Source of the DNA: CAYWXK01 sp964462515
GTDB lineage: Bacteria > Planctomycetota > Phycisphaerae > Sedimentisphaerales > Anaerobacaceae
Direction: 5' to 3'
Length of the DNA: 64,000 nucleotides
Assembly (NCBI GenBank): GCA_964462515.1
Contig: CAYWXK010000013.1
Span: 1 to 64,000, forward strand
Both the position numbers and the translations under genes were made by a program. Positions within the stretch are counted from its first letter, which is position 1. Each line of letters begins with the position of its first letter. Below are positions 1-8,576 of the stretch, piece by piece. Under the pieces are notes generated by a model that ran no database searches, had not been told where the DNA came from, and was given only the letters and a program-made list of their open reading frames with translations.

Positions 1-181
1 ACTTTTTAGCATCCTCAAAGGTTTCAACGGAGCCATATTTAGTGTCCTGCATTGACAGAGCGACGGCGTTGTAGCCATTGTTTTTTAGACAATTGAGGAT
101 GTCTTTTCTGCCTTGTTTTGCAAGTATATCCGGAAAGAAGCCCCTGTTTCCAACGATTACTGAGAATGTGTTTTTTTTCAT
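1..181 (-). CDS. L-arabinose/L-fucose isomerase family protein, N-terminal part
   Basis: Only the first 60 codons are in the window; the gene runs off the left edge. Translation from the ATG at 181 begins MKKNTFSVIVGNRGFFPDIL and goes on to DTKYGSVETFEDAKK, the opening beta-alpha unit I associate with the fucose/arabinose isomerase-like fold used in this lineage in place of classical AraA. It lies 23 nt after araD and follows araB and a sugar symporter on the same strand, so the expected job is interconversion of an aldose and a ketose that feeds the ribulokinase. Family assignment from so short a piece is tentative; the substrate (arabinose, fucose or another sugar) is inferred only from neighbours. 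The ATG is preceded by AGGAGAAAC, a good ribosome binding site. Confidence 0.6.
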   Translation of the reverse strand, partial: MKKNTFSVIVGNRGFFPDILAKQGRKDILNCLKNNGYNAVALSMQDTKYGSVETFEDAKK

Positions 182-204
182 TTTTGTTTCTCCTGTATCT
201 GAAA

Positions 205-909
205 TTATTTTTTTAGTCCAGTTTGTTGGCCATAATAGGCGTTTTTGCCGTGTTTGCGAAAGTAATGTTTATTAAGTAAGGCCTTGGAAATAGGACCTTG
301 AGAGGGATTTATGATTATAGTCCCCAGAGCAGTGGTGGCTACCTGTTCGAGGACGACCATTGCTTCAACAGCGTCAGCAGGAGTCTTGCCCCAGGTGAAG
401 GGGCCGTGGTTGGCCACCAAGACCGCGGGCATTTGCATAGGGTCAAGCTGGGCGAAGCGCTTAACGATGGCCTTGCCCGTATTTTGTTCGTAATCATTTT
501 GTATCTGGCTATCTGTCATTGTTTCGGTAACGGGTATGGGGCCAAAAAAGTAGTCTGCGTGTGTGGTGCCGAAACAGGGAATCTCCCGGCAGCTCTGCGC
601 CCACATAGTTGCTGCGGGCGAATGAGTATGGCATATTGCCCCGATACTCTGGAGGCTTCGATAAAGCTCAAGATGGGTCGGTGTGTCGGATGAGGGCTTT
701 AGCTCTCCCTCAATAATATTGGCGTCGAGGTCAAGTAATACGATTTTGCCGGGCGTAAGCTCGTCATAGGAGACACCACTCGGTTTTATAGCAACTATGC
801 CTGCCTGCCGGTCTATTCCGCTGACATTGCCAAAACTATAAATGACGAGCTTTTGTCTCTGAAGCTCGATATTTGCGTCGCAGACGGTTTTTTTGAGCTC
901 TTCATACAT
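205..909 (-). CDS. araD: L-ribulose-5-phosphate 4-epimerase
   Basis: 234 aa, the normal length for this class II aldolase-fold enzyme, which converts L-ribulose 5-phosphate to D-xylulose 5-phosphate using a divalent metal in the cytoplasm. The sequence shows GNVSGID, KPSGVSYDEL, the metal-binding HTHSPAATMWAQ, the acid-bearing HADYFFGPIPVTETM, NHGPFTWG with the third metal His, and the typical C-terminal KHYFRKHGKNAYYGQ. It starts 9 nt after the ribulokinase stop, so the two are almost certainly co-transcribed and translationally coupled. Together with the kinase, the transporter and the isomerase start it forms a pentose (probably L-arabinose) route into the pentose phosphate pathway. No missing catalytic residues were seen. 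Confidence 0.93.
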   Translation of the reverse strand: MYEELKKTVCDANIELQRQKLVIYSFGNVSGIDRQAGIVAIKPSGVSYDELTPGKIVLLDLDANIIEGELKPSSDTPTHLELYRSLQSIGAICHTHSPAATMWAQSCREIPCFGTTHADYFFGPIPVTETMTDSQIQNDYEQNTGKAIVKRFAQLDPMQMPAVLVANHGPFTWGKTPADAVEAMVVLEQVATTALGTIIINPSQGPISKALLNKHYFRKHGKNAYYGQQTGLKK

Positions 910-918
910 AAAACTTTT

Positions 919-2607
919 TCAGACCTTTACGCTGTCTTTTATGCTCAAAAGGTCTTTCATAACATTGGTGAGTTTGCCGGACCAATCGCGCACACCAAAG
1001 GCATCGTGCAATTGTTTGTAAAGTGAGTATAGCTGCTTATAGATTTTATGGTTTTGTAGAACAGGTTTGTAAGTGATGTCTTTTACGCCGCACATTGCTT
1101 TCTGGGCATCGGTGACGTTATCGTAGCCGCCGGCCTTTTTGCCTGCTACAACCGCTCCGGCGATGCAGACACCGAGGGCACAGCTCTGAGCAGAGCGGGA
1201 TACTTTCATTTCCCTGCCGGTAACATCGGCATAAATCTGCATAAGCAGAGGATTTTTCTCGGCGATTCCGCCACAGTTTATTACTTCAGAAACCTTGACG
1301 CCATACTCTTCGAATCTGTTAATAATAGTAAGAGCACCAAAAGCAGTTGCCTCAATCAATGCTCGGTAAATCTCTTCCGGTTTGGTATGGAGTGTCTGTC
1401 CTATCAGCAATCCGGTAAGTCTCTGGTCAACGAGTATGGTTCTGTTGCCGTTGTTCCAGTCGAGGGCCAACAGGCCTGATTGGCCGGGTTTGAGTTTTGC
1501 TGCCTTTTCGGTAAGGGATTGGTGGGAGCCGGCGGTTTTTCCGCCTGGCATTATATAGTTGACGAACCAGTTAAAGATGTCCCCTACCGCCGACTGGCCG
1601 GCTTCGAGGCCCAGAAAACCAGGCAAAATGGAGCCATCGACTATGCCGCATATCCCGGGGACATCTACGAACTTATCATCATATTTGGCTACAAGCATAT
1701 CGCAGGTGCTGGTGCCGATTATCTTGACCAGTTTGCCCGGGGCGATGCCGGAACCGACGCCTCCTAAATGGGCATCGAACGCACCTACGGCTACAGGAAT
1801 ATCAGAAGGCAACCCCAGCTTCTGTGCCCATTCTTTTGTGAGCTTTCCTGCCTGCGTTTCTATTGTATAGGTTTCCTCATAAAGCCGGTCGCGGAGCTGA
1901 CCAAGTTTAGGATGGAGTTTAGAAAGGAAATCTTTGGCGGGCAGGCCTCCCCAGCGGTCATTGAACATAGCCTTGTGGCCGGCTGCGCAGCGGCTTCGCT
2001 TAATGAGGTCTGGTTTTGTTGTGCCGGTCAAAACAGCGGTGATATAATCACAGCACTCGACCCAACTGTATGCTGCATCGAAAACCTTGGGGTCGGTTCG
2101 GAGGCAGTGGAATATCTTGCTGAAAAACCACTCCGATGAATAAGTCCCGCCGCACTTGGCGAGATATTCCGGATGTTCTTTTTTAGCCAACTCGGTGATT
2201 TGTGCCGCTTCAGCAAAACCTGTATGGTCTTTCCACAACCAGGCGCAGGCATTTGGATTGCCTTTGAATTCCTTTAGCATACTTAAGGGAGTGCCGTCTC
2301 TATCGACCGGCAGTGGAGTCGAACCGGTTGTGTCGATGCCGATGCCTATGATTTTTTTGGCATCAAAGTTTTTGTCGGTCTTTTTCGCTTTTTTAATTGC
2401 AGCTTTAACGGCAAGCTCCATACTTTTGAGGTAGTCGGCAGGATTTTGCCTTGCGAGGTTGTGGTCAACAGGGTCGAGAATGATGCCGGCCTGGCCGGTT
2501 TCATATTCATATACCGCTGTGCCCGGCTCATCGCCATTTGCGACATCAACGATTAAACACCTTACGGAATTGGTTCCAAAGTCTAAACCGATTGTGTATT
2601 TGCTCAT
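919..2607 (-). CDS. araB: Ribulokinase
   Basis: 562 aa, full length for a ribulokinase of the FGGY family. It phosphorylates L-ribulose with ATP to give the substrate of the epimerase encoded next. Seen directly: the N-terminal phosphate-1 motif GLDFGTNSVRCLIVD, the GIGIDTTGSTPLPVD segment, WLWKDHT, GAFDAHLGGVGSGIAPG, the ATP-binding IIGTSTCDM region, ATAFGALTIINRFEEYG and NCGGIAEKNPLLMQIYADVTGREM near the C-terminus. It sits between the sodium symporter (116 nt upstream) and araD (9 nt downstream) on the same strand. FGGY kinases include xylulose and glycerol kinases; the WLWKDHT-type motif, the length and the adjacent araD make ribulokinase the best call. Confidence 0.93.
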   Translation of the reverse strand: MSKYTIGLDFGTNSVRCLIVDVANGDEPGTAVYEYETGQAGIILDPVDHNLARQNPADYLKSMELAVKAAIKKAKKTDKNFDAKKIIGIGIDTTGSTPLPVDRDGTPLSMLKEFKGNPNACAWLWKDHTGFAEAAQITELAKKEHPEYLAKCGGTYSSEWFFSKIFHCLRTDPKVFDAAYSWVECCDYITAVLTGTTKPDLIKRSRCAAGHKAMFNDRWGGLPAKDFLSKLHPKLGQLRDRLYEETYTIETQAGKLTKEWAQKLGLPSDIPVAVGAFDAHLGGVGSGIAPGKLVKIIGTSTCDMLVAKYDDKFVDVPGICGIVDGSILPGFLGLEAGQSAVGDIFNWFVNYIMPGGKTAGSHQSLTEKAAKLKPGQSGLLALDWNNGNRTILVDQRLTGLLIGQTLHTKPEEIYRALIEATAFGALTIINRFEEYGVKVSEVINCGGIAEKNPLLMQIYADVTGREMKVSRSAQSCALGVCIAGAVVAGKKAGGYDNVTDAQKAMCGVKDITYKPVLQNHKIYKQLYSLYKQLHDAFGVRDWSGKLTNVMKDLLSIKDSVKV

Positions 2608-2723
2608 ATCACAATCATCTCCAATGAATTGACTCGTTATTTGAATTTAGCATTTCTCAAAATTTCTCGATTAGCCAATGGTATGTAAAAGTTTTGTTGA
2701 CATTTCCCGGCGATACAGATTTG

Positions 2724-4517
2724 TCATCCTGTAAAGTATAGATAGGCCGCCAGAATAATTGCCAGCACAATCGCCGAGGCAATAATATCTGCGTATGTCC
2801 AACTTGCTCGTGATTTCTTGCGGTCCTCGGCGGTAATGGTTGCAAAGGTCAGCCCTTTAATCTTCTCATAAGACGGCGCTTCAGTCAAGTAACTGACTAC
2901 TATCATTACTAACACACAGACTACAAAGATAAACAGACTGTAATACTGAAAGAAGATATTGTTGACAATCCAGAGAAAAGAGCCTTGAGTGTATGAGAAA
3001 CCCTTGAATAGTTTGACCGGCGTATCGATGGCCAGACGGAACAAGCCAAGCAGGAAGCCGACGACCAAAGCCGACAAGCATCCTTTGGCGTTGAGCCGTT
3101 TCATAAACACGCCCAGGAAAAACACGGTGAAAATCGGTGGCGCAAGATAGCCCTGGACGGCCTGGAGGTAGAAATACAATCCTCTCTGGCCGCGTATTAC
3201 CGGTATCCAGAGGAGGGCGATGAGGACCATTACTGTGGTTGCCACGCGGCCCATCCAGACCAATTTATGCTGGGTGGCCTTGGGCCGGAATTTCTGGTAC
3301 AAGTCCATAGTGAATAGGGTTGAGGAGGCGTTGAACGCGCCAGCCAGCGAGCTCATAAGAGCGGCAAGCAGGCCGGCGACAACGAGGCCGCGTATTCCCA
3401 CAGGCAGGATATTGTTGACCATCAAGGGGAAGGCCGCCTGGCATTGGTCCTCGACCGGCTTACCGTCCACTACGAGGCCTGAGAGGCCCGGCACTTGCCC
3501 GCTCTTGGCTATTGCGAAGCAAATCATCCCCGGTATGATGAATATGAAAACCGGCAGGAGCTTCATAAATGAGGCGGCAATGCTGCCGCGTCGGGCGATG
3601 GTTTCATTGGGTGCGCCGAGCGCCCGCTGCACGATATACTGGTCCGTGCACCAATACCACAGGCCAATGATTGGCGCGCAGAAGAGCATACCCAGCCAGG
3701 GGAAATGGTGAGGGGCGTCGAAATACCAGGCCATACGGTTTGCCTCGAGGACCGGCGCCCACGTGCCCTTCATACCAGCCGGGACCAAGGGCCGCCATAG
3801 GTTGAACATCTGGGAACCGCACAGTTCACGTAGTTTTTCCCACCCGCCTAACTTGCTTATGCCGAAGATGGTTACCAGCGCAGAACCGGCTACCAAGATG
3901 ACTGTCTGTATGGTGTCTGTGTAGGCGACGGCCCTCAAGCCCCCGAGTACCGTGTATAGGCCGGTCATCGCCACGACTACCACCGAGCCAATCCAGAAGG
4001 CATCGAGCACATAGCCGCCTATATTGAGCTTAGCCTCCGGCAGGAGGACGGCGAAGACCACGCCGCCTGCAAAGATGCCAACAGCCAGCTTCGTTACCAC
4101 GTAGGCCACGAGGGAAATGATAGAGAGGACCCAGCGGGCTGTTGGCGAAAACCGCTTCTCTAAGAACTCTGGCATAGTGAATACGAGACTGCGGGTATAA
4201 AATGGTATGAATAGCCAGGCCAGCACCAGGAGGCACCAGGCGTGCAGCTCGTAATGGGCCATTGCGACGCCGTCGGTGCAGCCTGACCCGGCCAGACCGA
4301 CCACGTGCTCAGAACCGATGTTGGAGGCAAAGATGGACGCACCTATAACGAACCATCCCAGGTTTCGTCCGGCAAGGAAATAATCGTCAGCGGTGTCTTT
4401 GCTTTTGAGGACTACCCACCAGGTAATGCCCAGCAAAATAGCGAAGTATGCTGCAATCACAATCCAATCGACGGCCTGAAGTGCGGCCTGTGCCATAATT
4501 ATTTGCGGTATTTGCAT
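2724..4517 (-). CDS. Sodium/solute (sugar) symporter, SSS family
   Basis: 597 aa integral membrane protein of the SLC5/sodium:solute symporter family, predicted to bring a sugar into the cell with Na+. About 13-14 hydrophobic segments are visible, with the conserved early stretch DDYFLAGRNLGWFVIGASIFASNIGSEHVVGLAGSG, and TDQYIVQRALGA, ALMSSLAGAFNASSTLFTMDLYQKF further on. I chose the ATG at 4517 (MQIPQIIMAQ) because AAGGAG lies 8 nt upstream; a longer open frame exists only because it reads through the assembly gap, and the residues ahead of the start are not family-like. It precedes araB on the same strand and is probably the uptake step of the pentose pathway. The substrate cannot be read from sequence. 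Confidence 0.9.
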   Translation of the reverse strand: MQIPQIIMAQAALQAVDWIVIAAYFAILLGITWWVVLKSKDTADDYFLAGRNLGWFVIGASIFASNIGSEHVVGLAGSGCTDGVAMAHYELHAWCLLVLAWLFIPFYTRSLVFTMPEFLEKRFSPTARWVLSIISLVAYVVTKLAVGIFAGGVVFAVLLPEAKLNIGGYVLDAFWIGSVVVVAMTGLYTVLGGLRAVAYTDTIQTVILVAGSALVTIFGISKLGGWEKLRELCGSQMFNLWRPLVPAGMKGTWAPVLEANRMAWYFDAPHHFPWLGMLFCAPIIGLWYWCTDQYIVQRALGAPNETIARRGSIAASFMKLLPVFIFIIPGMICFAIAKSGQVPGLSGLVVDGKPVEDQCQAAFPLMVNNILPVGIRGLVVAGLLAALMSSLAGAFNASSTLFTMDLYQKFRPKATQHKLVWMGRVATTVMVLIALLWIPVIRGQRGLYFYLQAVQGYLAPPIFTVFFLGVFMKRLNAKGCLSALVVGFLLGLFRLAIDTPVKLFKGFSYTQGSFLWIVNNIFFQYYSLFIFVVCVLVMIVVSYLTEAPSYEKIKGLTFATITAEDRKKSRASWTYADIIASAIVLAIILAAYLYFTG

Positions 4518-4519
4518 AA

Positions 4520-4729
4520 CATAGACTCCTTGCCCCGTTAGAAATTGCCGCAGGATTCGGCGAAGACATATCTGNNNNNNNNNNNNNNNNNNNNNNNNNN
4601 NNNNNNNNNNNNNNNNNNNNNNNNNNNNNNNNNNNNNNNNNNNNNNNNNNNNNNNNNNNNNNNNNNNNNNNNNNCATAGACTCCTTGCCCCGTTAGAAAT
4701 TGCCGCAGGATTCGGCGAAGACATATCTG
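4520..4729. other. Scaffold gap of 100 N with duplicated 55-bp flanks
   Basis: Positions 4575-4674 are exactly 100 N. The 55 bases left of the gap (4520-4574) and the 55 bases right of it (4675-4729) are identical, from CATAGACTCC to ACATATCTG. That is what is left when two contigs ending in the same k-mer-sized overlap are joined by a placeholder instead of being merged. The real genome probably has one copy and no gap here, so the distance between the symporter start and the HEAT protein is likely about 155 bp shorter than drawn. Confidence 0.9.
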
Positions 4730-4750
4730 CCATTTTTTTTTCTAACGGGG
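4688..4750. repeat. Palindromic element, CCCCGTTAGAAA type
   Basis: CCCCGTTAGAAA at 4688-4699 is perfectly complementary to TTTCTAACGGGG at 4739-4750, enclosing a 39-nt loop. A second, shorter member with the same ends lies at 22908-22942 upstream of the SPFH gene. Both sit just upstream of a membrane-protein gene start on the minus strand. The left half is repeated once more at 4533-4544 as part of the assembly duplication. Confidence 0.75.
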
Positions 4751-4824
4751 CGAACTTTACTTTCCTGAAACCACGTTTTTGTTTAGTGACAGGATAATCC
4801 TATCTTTTGATTCGTCATAAGTCA

Positions 4825-4908
4825 ACCCCGCCCTAATTGAACTCTCAAGTGCTTTTATTGCATCAGAAAGCATTACTGCTGATTTTATACTAACATTTAG
4901 GGCGGGGT
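4825..4908. repeat. Palindromic element, CCCCGCCCTAA type
   Basis: ACCCCGCCCTAA at 4825-4836 pairs perfectly with TTAGGGCGGGGT at 4897-4908 around a 60-nt interior. It begins 17 nt after the stop of the HEAT-repeat gene on the minus strand, i.e. in its 3' untranslated region. It belongs with the other CCCCG...CGGGG-bounded hairpins in this window. An open frame of about 90 codons crosses it but looks like read-through of the repeat. Confidence 0.7.
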
Positions 4909-4925
4909 CTTTTCCACCGTGCCAT

Positions 4926-5774
4926 TTACCTCTCGCCAATTGCTGCCAGGGTTTTTTCGGCTGCATCGCGCACGTATTTTTCACTTTTCTGCGTCCGGGT
5001 GTCACGCAGGCAGGTATATACTTTTGCCGCCTCATTTTTTTTGCCGGCCGTTAGAAGTTTTTCGGCAAGGACCAAACAGGCCTGTGTGAGCTTGATTCTT
5101 TCGTAGGGGTTTTCGGTGTCCGCTGCTTTCAGCAGGGTATCTATCGAGCCGGTATCAGCGATGTTTGCTAATGCCCAGGCTGCAGCCAGCTTAGTATCTC
5201 TGTCGGTATCGCTGACAATCTGTCTTAATAACTTGGCCGACCTAGCGTCACGGACTACGCCGAGGTTCTGCACAATGGTCAGGCGACACTTGCCTGCTGC
5301 CTTTTGCAGCGCATCTCGAAACTGCTCGGCGGCGCCATCGCCAATAGCGACCAGCGCCTGGGCCGCATCTTCGCAAAGGTCCTGGTCGCACAATAGATTG
5401 CCGAGGGCCGAAGCAGCTTCTTTGCCGCCGGCTACCTGTAACTGCCGAATGACATAAGACTGCACTGCTTTTGGTCGATTATCGCCAAGCTGTGAGGCAA
5501 GGGTCGTGGTGAATGTTTGTTGCTGGTTTTTATTCTGCAATTTGCATACATAGACCGCCAGGCAGTGAAGTGCATATCGAGGCTTGACATCATCGCCTTT
5601 ACCAGGCTCAACGAGCATATCAATCAGGCCGACGATGTTGTCGCGGCCGCCTTTGTGTATCTCGGTGATGACGTTTTCAACAACTTGCTTGTCTATATTT
5701 GAGAGCATCCCTTGTTCATCTGGGTCGGGGAGCTTATTGACAAGTTCGAGCAGTGCTGATGATAGTTCGCTCAT
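4926..5774 (-). CDS. HEAT-repeat protein
   Basis: 282 aa, soluble, no signal peptide. The chain is built of helical pairs of HEAT/PBS-lyase type, clearest in LASQLGDNRPKAVQSYVIRQLQVAGGKEAASALGNLL, EDAAQALVAIG, DARSAKLLRQIVSDTDRDTKLAAAWALANIADTGSIDTLLKA and ends KYVRDAAEKTLAAIGER. HEAT solenoids are protein-protein scaffolds; no catalytic motif is visible. It starts 37 nt after the Gfo/Idh gene and precedes the sugar symporter, so it looks like a member of the sugar operon, but its specific role there is unknown. A much longer secreted HEAT protein also follows a Gfo/Idh gene at 45357-47339, so the pairing occurs twice in this window. Confidence 0.8.
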   Translation of the reverse strand: MSELSSALLELVNKLPDPDEQGMLSNIDKQVVENVITEIHKGGRDNIVGLIDMLVEPGKGDDVKPRYALHCLAVYVCKLQNKNQQQTFTTTLASQLGDNRPKAVQSYVIRQLQVAGGKEAASALGNLLCDQDLCEDAAQALVAIGDGAAEQFRDALQKAAGKCRLTIVQNLGVVRDARSAKLLRQIVSDTDRDTKLAAAWALANIADTGSIDTLLKAADTENPYERIKLTQACLVLAEKLLTAGKKNEAAKVYTCLRDTRTQKSEKYVRDAAEKTLAAIGER

Positions 5775-5811
5775 TACAAAATCCTTTCTACACTCGATGT
5801 GTATTTGAAGG

Positions 5812-7038
5812 TTATAAGTGCCAGGGCGCCCTCATTGGCTGATTGACCAGTCGATTGGCTTCCTGGTCGCCTATGATTTCTTCTTTGACGGGGTCATAGC
5901 GGATTTTTCGGCCCGTTCTGATGGCGATGTTTGCCAGGTGAAGCAACGTTGCGCAGCGGTGAGCCGCCTCAGCGTGGCCGCCGGGTTGCTTACGGGTCTT
6001 GACAGCTTCTGCAAAATTTATCAGAGGTTCCGGGTCCGGCATTACTTCGATTTTCTTACGGCTTTCCTCATCGAGGTCATTTAGACGGACGCCACGAGAC
6101 TCTTTGCGGTTATATGGCTGGCCCCACTCTCCGCTGTCAAAAACGAGCGTCAGGCCGTCTGCGTATTTTAGCTCCACCCAGCCCCACATTCCACAGGCAT
6201 CCGAATGTGCAGGCGGGGCGTGTGCTTCAATCTCAACCGGGCTTGTGTCATCTTTCGCGTATGTCCACTGGAAGGGGTCGAAATAATGCTGGCCCATATC
6301 GGATAAGCCGCCTCCTTCGTAGTCCCAATAGCCGCGATGCGTTCCACCTGTGCGGTGTCTATGGTAAGGTTTCATCGGCGATGGCCCGACATACATATCC
6401 CAGTCGAGACTGGGTGGTATCGGTTCAGGCTGCGAATTGACCTTGCCGCTCCACTCTTTAACCTTAAAGCCTCCTTGCTTAATAGAGACGGCCTCGCACT
6501 TTTTCAATAGCCCGCTTTTGATAATTTTGTGAATCAGGATGCTCTCTTTTTTTTGTCTTTCGCCGAACCGTCCGAAGGTGCCTACTTGAAATATGCGGTT
6601 GTATCGTTTCTCTGCCTCGACTACGGCGCGGCCTTCTGCGATGAATCGTGTCATAGGTTTTTCACAGAGGACATCTTTGCCGGCCTCCATTGCAGCGATG
6701 GAAATCAGTGCGTGCCAGTGCGGCGGGGTGGCAATCGCTACTACGTCAATATCCTTGCGCTCCAGCACTTTGCGAAAGTCGGTGTAGATTGTTTTGTTAT
6801 CGGCACGGTCGAGGAACCTCACATCGCAGGAGGCAAGGAGTTTTGCGTTAAGTCCCATTGCTTCGAATGTTCCTGACCCTCGTCCCCCACAGCCGATTAG
6901 CACACCGCCGACTGTTTCGCTGGGCGGCGTGTTACCTTCTCCACCCAAAACGTGTCTGGGAACTATCGTAAAAGCGGTTGCTACGCCGATAGAGCTTTTC
7001 AAGAACTGACGTCGTGTTACAATTTTATTGTTTGTCAC
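5812..7038 (-). CDS. Tat-exported Gfo/Idh/MocA family oxidoreductase
   Basis: 408 aa NAD(P)-dependent sugar dehydrogenase-like protein. The N-terminus MTNNKIVTRRQFLKSS followed by a hydrophobic stretch and VLGG is a twin-arginine signal, so it should be exported folded with cofactor. Then come the Rossmann motif GVLIGCGGRGSGTFEAMG, the catalytic-lysine motif CEKPMTRF, and the C-terminal half ending NQPMRAPWHL, a tail also seen in the related protein at 43910-45232. The start is a GTG with AAAGGAG 7 nt upstream. It is the first gene of the minus-strand sugar operon behind the promoter at 7068-7096. Likely substrate: a sugar or sugar acid; not determinable here. Confidence 0.88.
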   Translation of the reverse strand: MTNNKIVTRRQFLKSSIGVATAFTIVPRHVLGGEGNTPPSETVGGVLIGCGGRGSGTFEAMGLNAKLLASCDVRFLDRADNKTIYTDFRKVLERKDIDVVAIATPPHWHALISIAAMEAGKDVLCEKPMTRFIAEGRAVVEAEKRYNRIFQVGTFGRFGERQKKESILIHKIIKSGLLKKCEAVSIKQGGFKVKEWSGKVNSQPEPIPPSLDWDMYVGPSPMKPYHRHRTGGTHRGYWDYEGGGLSDMGQHYFDPFQWTYAKDDTSPVEIEAHAPPAHSDACGMWGWVELKYADGLTLVFDSGEWGQPYNRKESRGVRLNDLDEESRKKIEVMPDPEPLINFAEAVKTRKQPGGHAEAAHRCATLLHLANIAIRTGRKIRYDPVKEEIIGDQEANRLVNQPMRAPWHL

Positions 7039-7067
7039 AGTATGCTCCTTTCGATTTCGTAACTTAT

Positions 7068-7096
7068 TGTATATACAACTTGAACCGTTTTGTCAA
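7068..7096 (-). promoter_or_regulatory. Predicted sigma70-type promoter of the sugar operon
   Basis: On the minus strand TTGACA (7096-7091) is followed after 17 nt by TATACA (7073-7068), 29 nt upstream of the GTG of the Gfo/Idh gene. The -35 is a perfect consensus match and the -10 matches at 4 of 6 positions. It is the only good promoter I see ahead of the Gfo/Idh-HEAT-symporter-araB-araD group. Confidence 0.6.
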
Positions 7097-7130
7097 TTCG
7101 ATATTTCACAGCCGGCAAAGCTGCATTTTG

Positions 7131-8546
7131 TTACTTTGATTGGTTGGCTTTATATTTTTCCCAGTAATCAGGGAAGAATTCTTTGGCCTTTGCTTCAAGC
7201 TCCTGGTCGCTGATAGCCGTGAGGCGACCATCGCTCTCGTATTGGTCAATGACCCACCGTGCCAACCTGTGGACCTTGATTTTGTTAATTCGGTCATCGC
7301 CTTTCAAACCGAAAAATTCGTTCACCCAGTGAGCCACACCGTCGGCGCCGCTCTTGTCGGTAATGGCAACGCGGGGCGGACGGCCGAGGAGCTTTGTGGT
7401 GTCGAATATATTGTATATCCTCTCATCCTGGCGCAACCCGCCGGCGTGAATACCCGCCCGCGTCGTATTAAATGCCCTGCCAGCGAACGGATAATTATCA
7501 GGAATAGGCTGCCCGATGGAGCGCATATAGTCAGCAAGGTCGGTAATTGCCATTGTATCGATGCCGCACAAGTCGCCTTTGAGTGCTATATACTCAAAAA
7601 TTGCAGCCTCCAGAGGCGGGTTGCCTGTCCGCTCGCCGAATCCGAAGAGCGTTGTGTTGACGGCGTCGCAGCCATATAGCCAGGCCGTCGCTGCGTTGAT
7701 GTGCACTTTATGGAAGTCATTGTGGCCGTGCCATTCCAGGCGGTCGCTCGGCACGCCGCATTCCTTGTTGAGCTTGTATATAAGCTTGGGAATGCTTCTG
7801 GGCAGCCCGGCTCCCGGATAGCTGATGCCGAAACCCATTGTGTCGCATAATCGAATCTTTACGGATAGCTCTTGCGGCACCAGGCGGCTCATTTCCATCA
7901 AGCGATCCACGAATGGAAGAACAAATCCTTCGATGTCCGCACGAGTCAGGTCTTCGAGGTGACATCGCGGTCTAACACCGGTCTCGAACGCTGCGTCCAC
8001 CACCTGGCAGTAACTGTCTATGCACTCTTTTCTGCTGCGGAATTTCAATTTGTGAAAGATATGATAGTCGGAGCAGCTTGTCAGCATTCCTGTTTCTTTC
8101 AAGCCGGCATCTTTGACCAGTTGGAAGTCTCCTTTTACAGCTCGAATCCAGCCGGTGCATTCAGGATACTTGTGGCCCAGCGCCCGGCAGCGGTCCAGTG
8201 CCTCACGGTCATTTTTGGTATAAAGGAAAAATTCGGTTTGCCGTATTACACCGTTTGGGCCGCCAAGCCGTGACATCAAGTCGTAAATGCGCACCATTTG
8301 CTCAACTGTATATGGCGGGCCGGCCTGCTGGCCATCGCGGAATGTGGTATCCGTTATGACGATGTCTCTATCCTTAACAGTTCTGAAATCAAACTCTACC
8401 GGTTTGCCGCCAATATACTCAACCACCGGACCATCAAAAGTAATTAGCGGCGGCAAATCATAAGGAAAAATTTCCTCCAGCAAATTTGGTCTTATTGCGT
8501 CAACCAGCCTGTAAGCTCTGGCTGGATGTTTCTTCATTTTTTCCAT
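7131..8546 (-). CDS. DRE-TIM metallolyase, Re-citrate-synthase-like
   Basis: 471 aa member of the homocitrate/isopropylmalate synthase family. The motif DTTFRDGQQ carries the catalytic Arg-Asp pair, HGHNDFHKV the metal-binding His pair, and GFGERTGNPPLEA the conserved Gly-Glu-Arg loop. The overall pattern (IYDLMSRLGGPNGVIRQ, YPECTGWIRA, SCSDYHIFHKL, GVRPRCHLEDLTRAD, LCDTMGFGISYPGAGLPRS) matches, from memory, the clostridial Re-citrate synthase subgroup rather than LeuA: the regulatory C-terminal domain of LeuA is absent. If right, it condenses acetyl-CoA with oxaloacetate. I chose the ATG at 8546 because AAGGA sits 7 nt upstream; a GTG 15 nt earlier lacks a binding site. It is last in an operon with an acyl carrier protein and a GlmU-like protein. 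Subfamily identity needs a phylogeny. Confidence 0.75.
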   Translation of the reverse strand: MEKMKKHPARAYRLVDAIRPNLLEEIFPYDLPPLITFDGPVVEYIGGKPVEFDFRTVKDRDIVITDTTFRDGQQAGPPYTVEQMVRIYDLMSRLGGPNGVIRQTEFFLYTKNDREALDRCRALGHKYPECTGWIRAVKGDFQLVKDAGLKETGMLTSCSDYHIFHKLKFRSRKECIDSYCQVVDAAFETGVRPRCHLEDLTRADIEGFVLPFVDRLMEMSRLVPQELSVKIRLCDTMGFGISYPGAGLPRSIPKLIYKLNKECGVPSDRLEWHGHNDFHKVHINAATAWLYGCDAVNTTLFGFGERTGNPPLEAAIFEYIALKGDLCGIDTMAITDLADYMRSIGQPIPDNYPFAGRAFNTTRAGIHAGGLRQDERIYNIFDTTKLLGRPPRVAITDKSGADGVAHWVNEFFGLKGDDRINKIKVHRLARWVIDQYESDGRLTAISDQELEAKAKEFFPDYWEKYKANQSK

Positions 8547-8576
8547 TTCAAGTCCTTTCACCTTTTGTGTTAAGGA

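Noticed and set aside
2315..2345. tRNA-like GTCGAACCGG motif
   Set aside because: It lies within the araB coding sequence and no cloverleaf can be drawn around it.
4575..4674. Gap as a sign of a disrupted or extended symporter gene
   Set aside because: The frame extension to 4733 comes from reading through N and a duplicated contig end. The family-like start with a ribosome binding site is at 4517.
4757..5035. Open frame of 92 codons downstream of the HEAT gene
   Set aside because: Its first half is out of frame with the HEAT gene and its second half runs through a palindromic repeat; no family-like sequence and no ribosome binding site.
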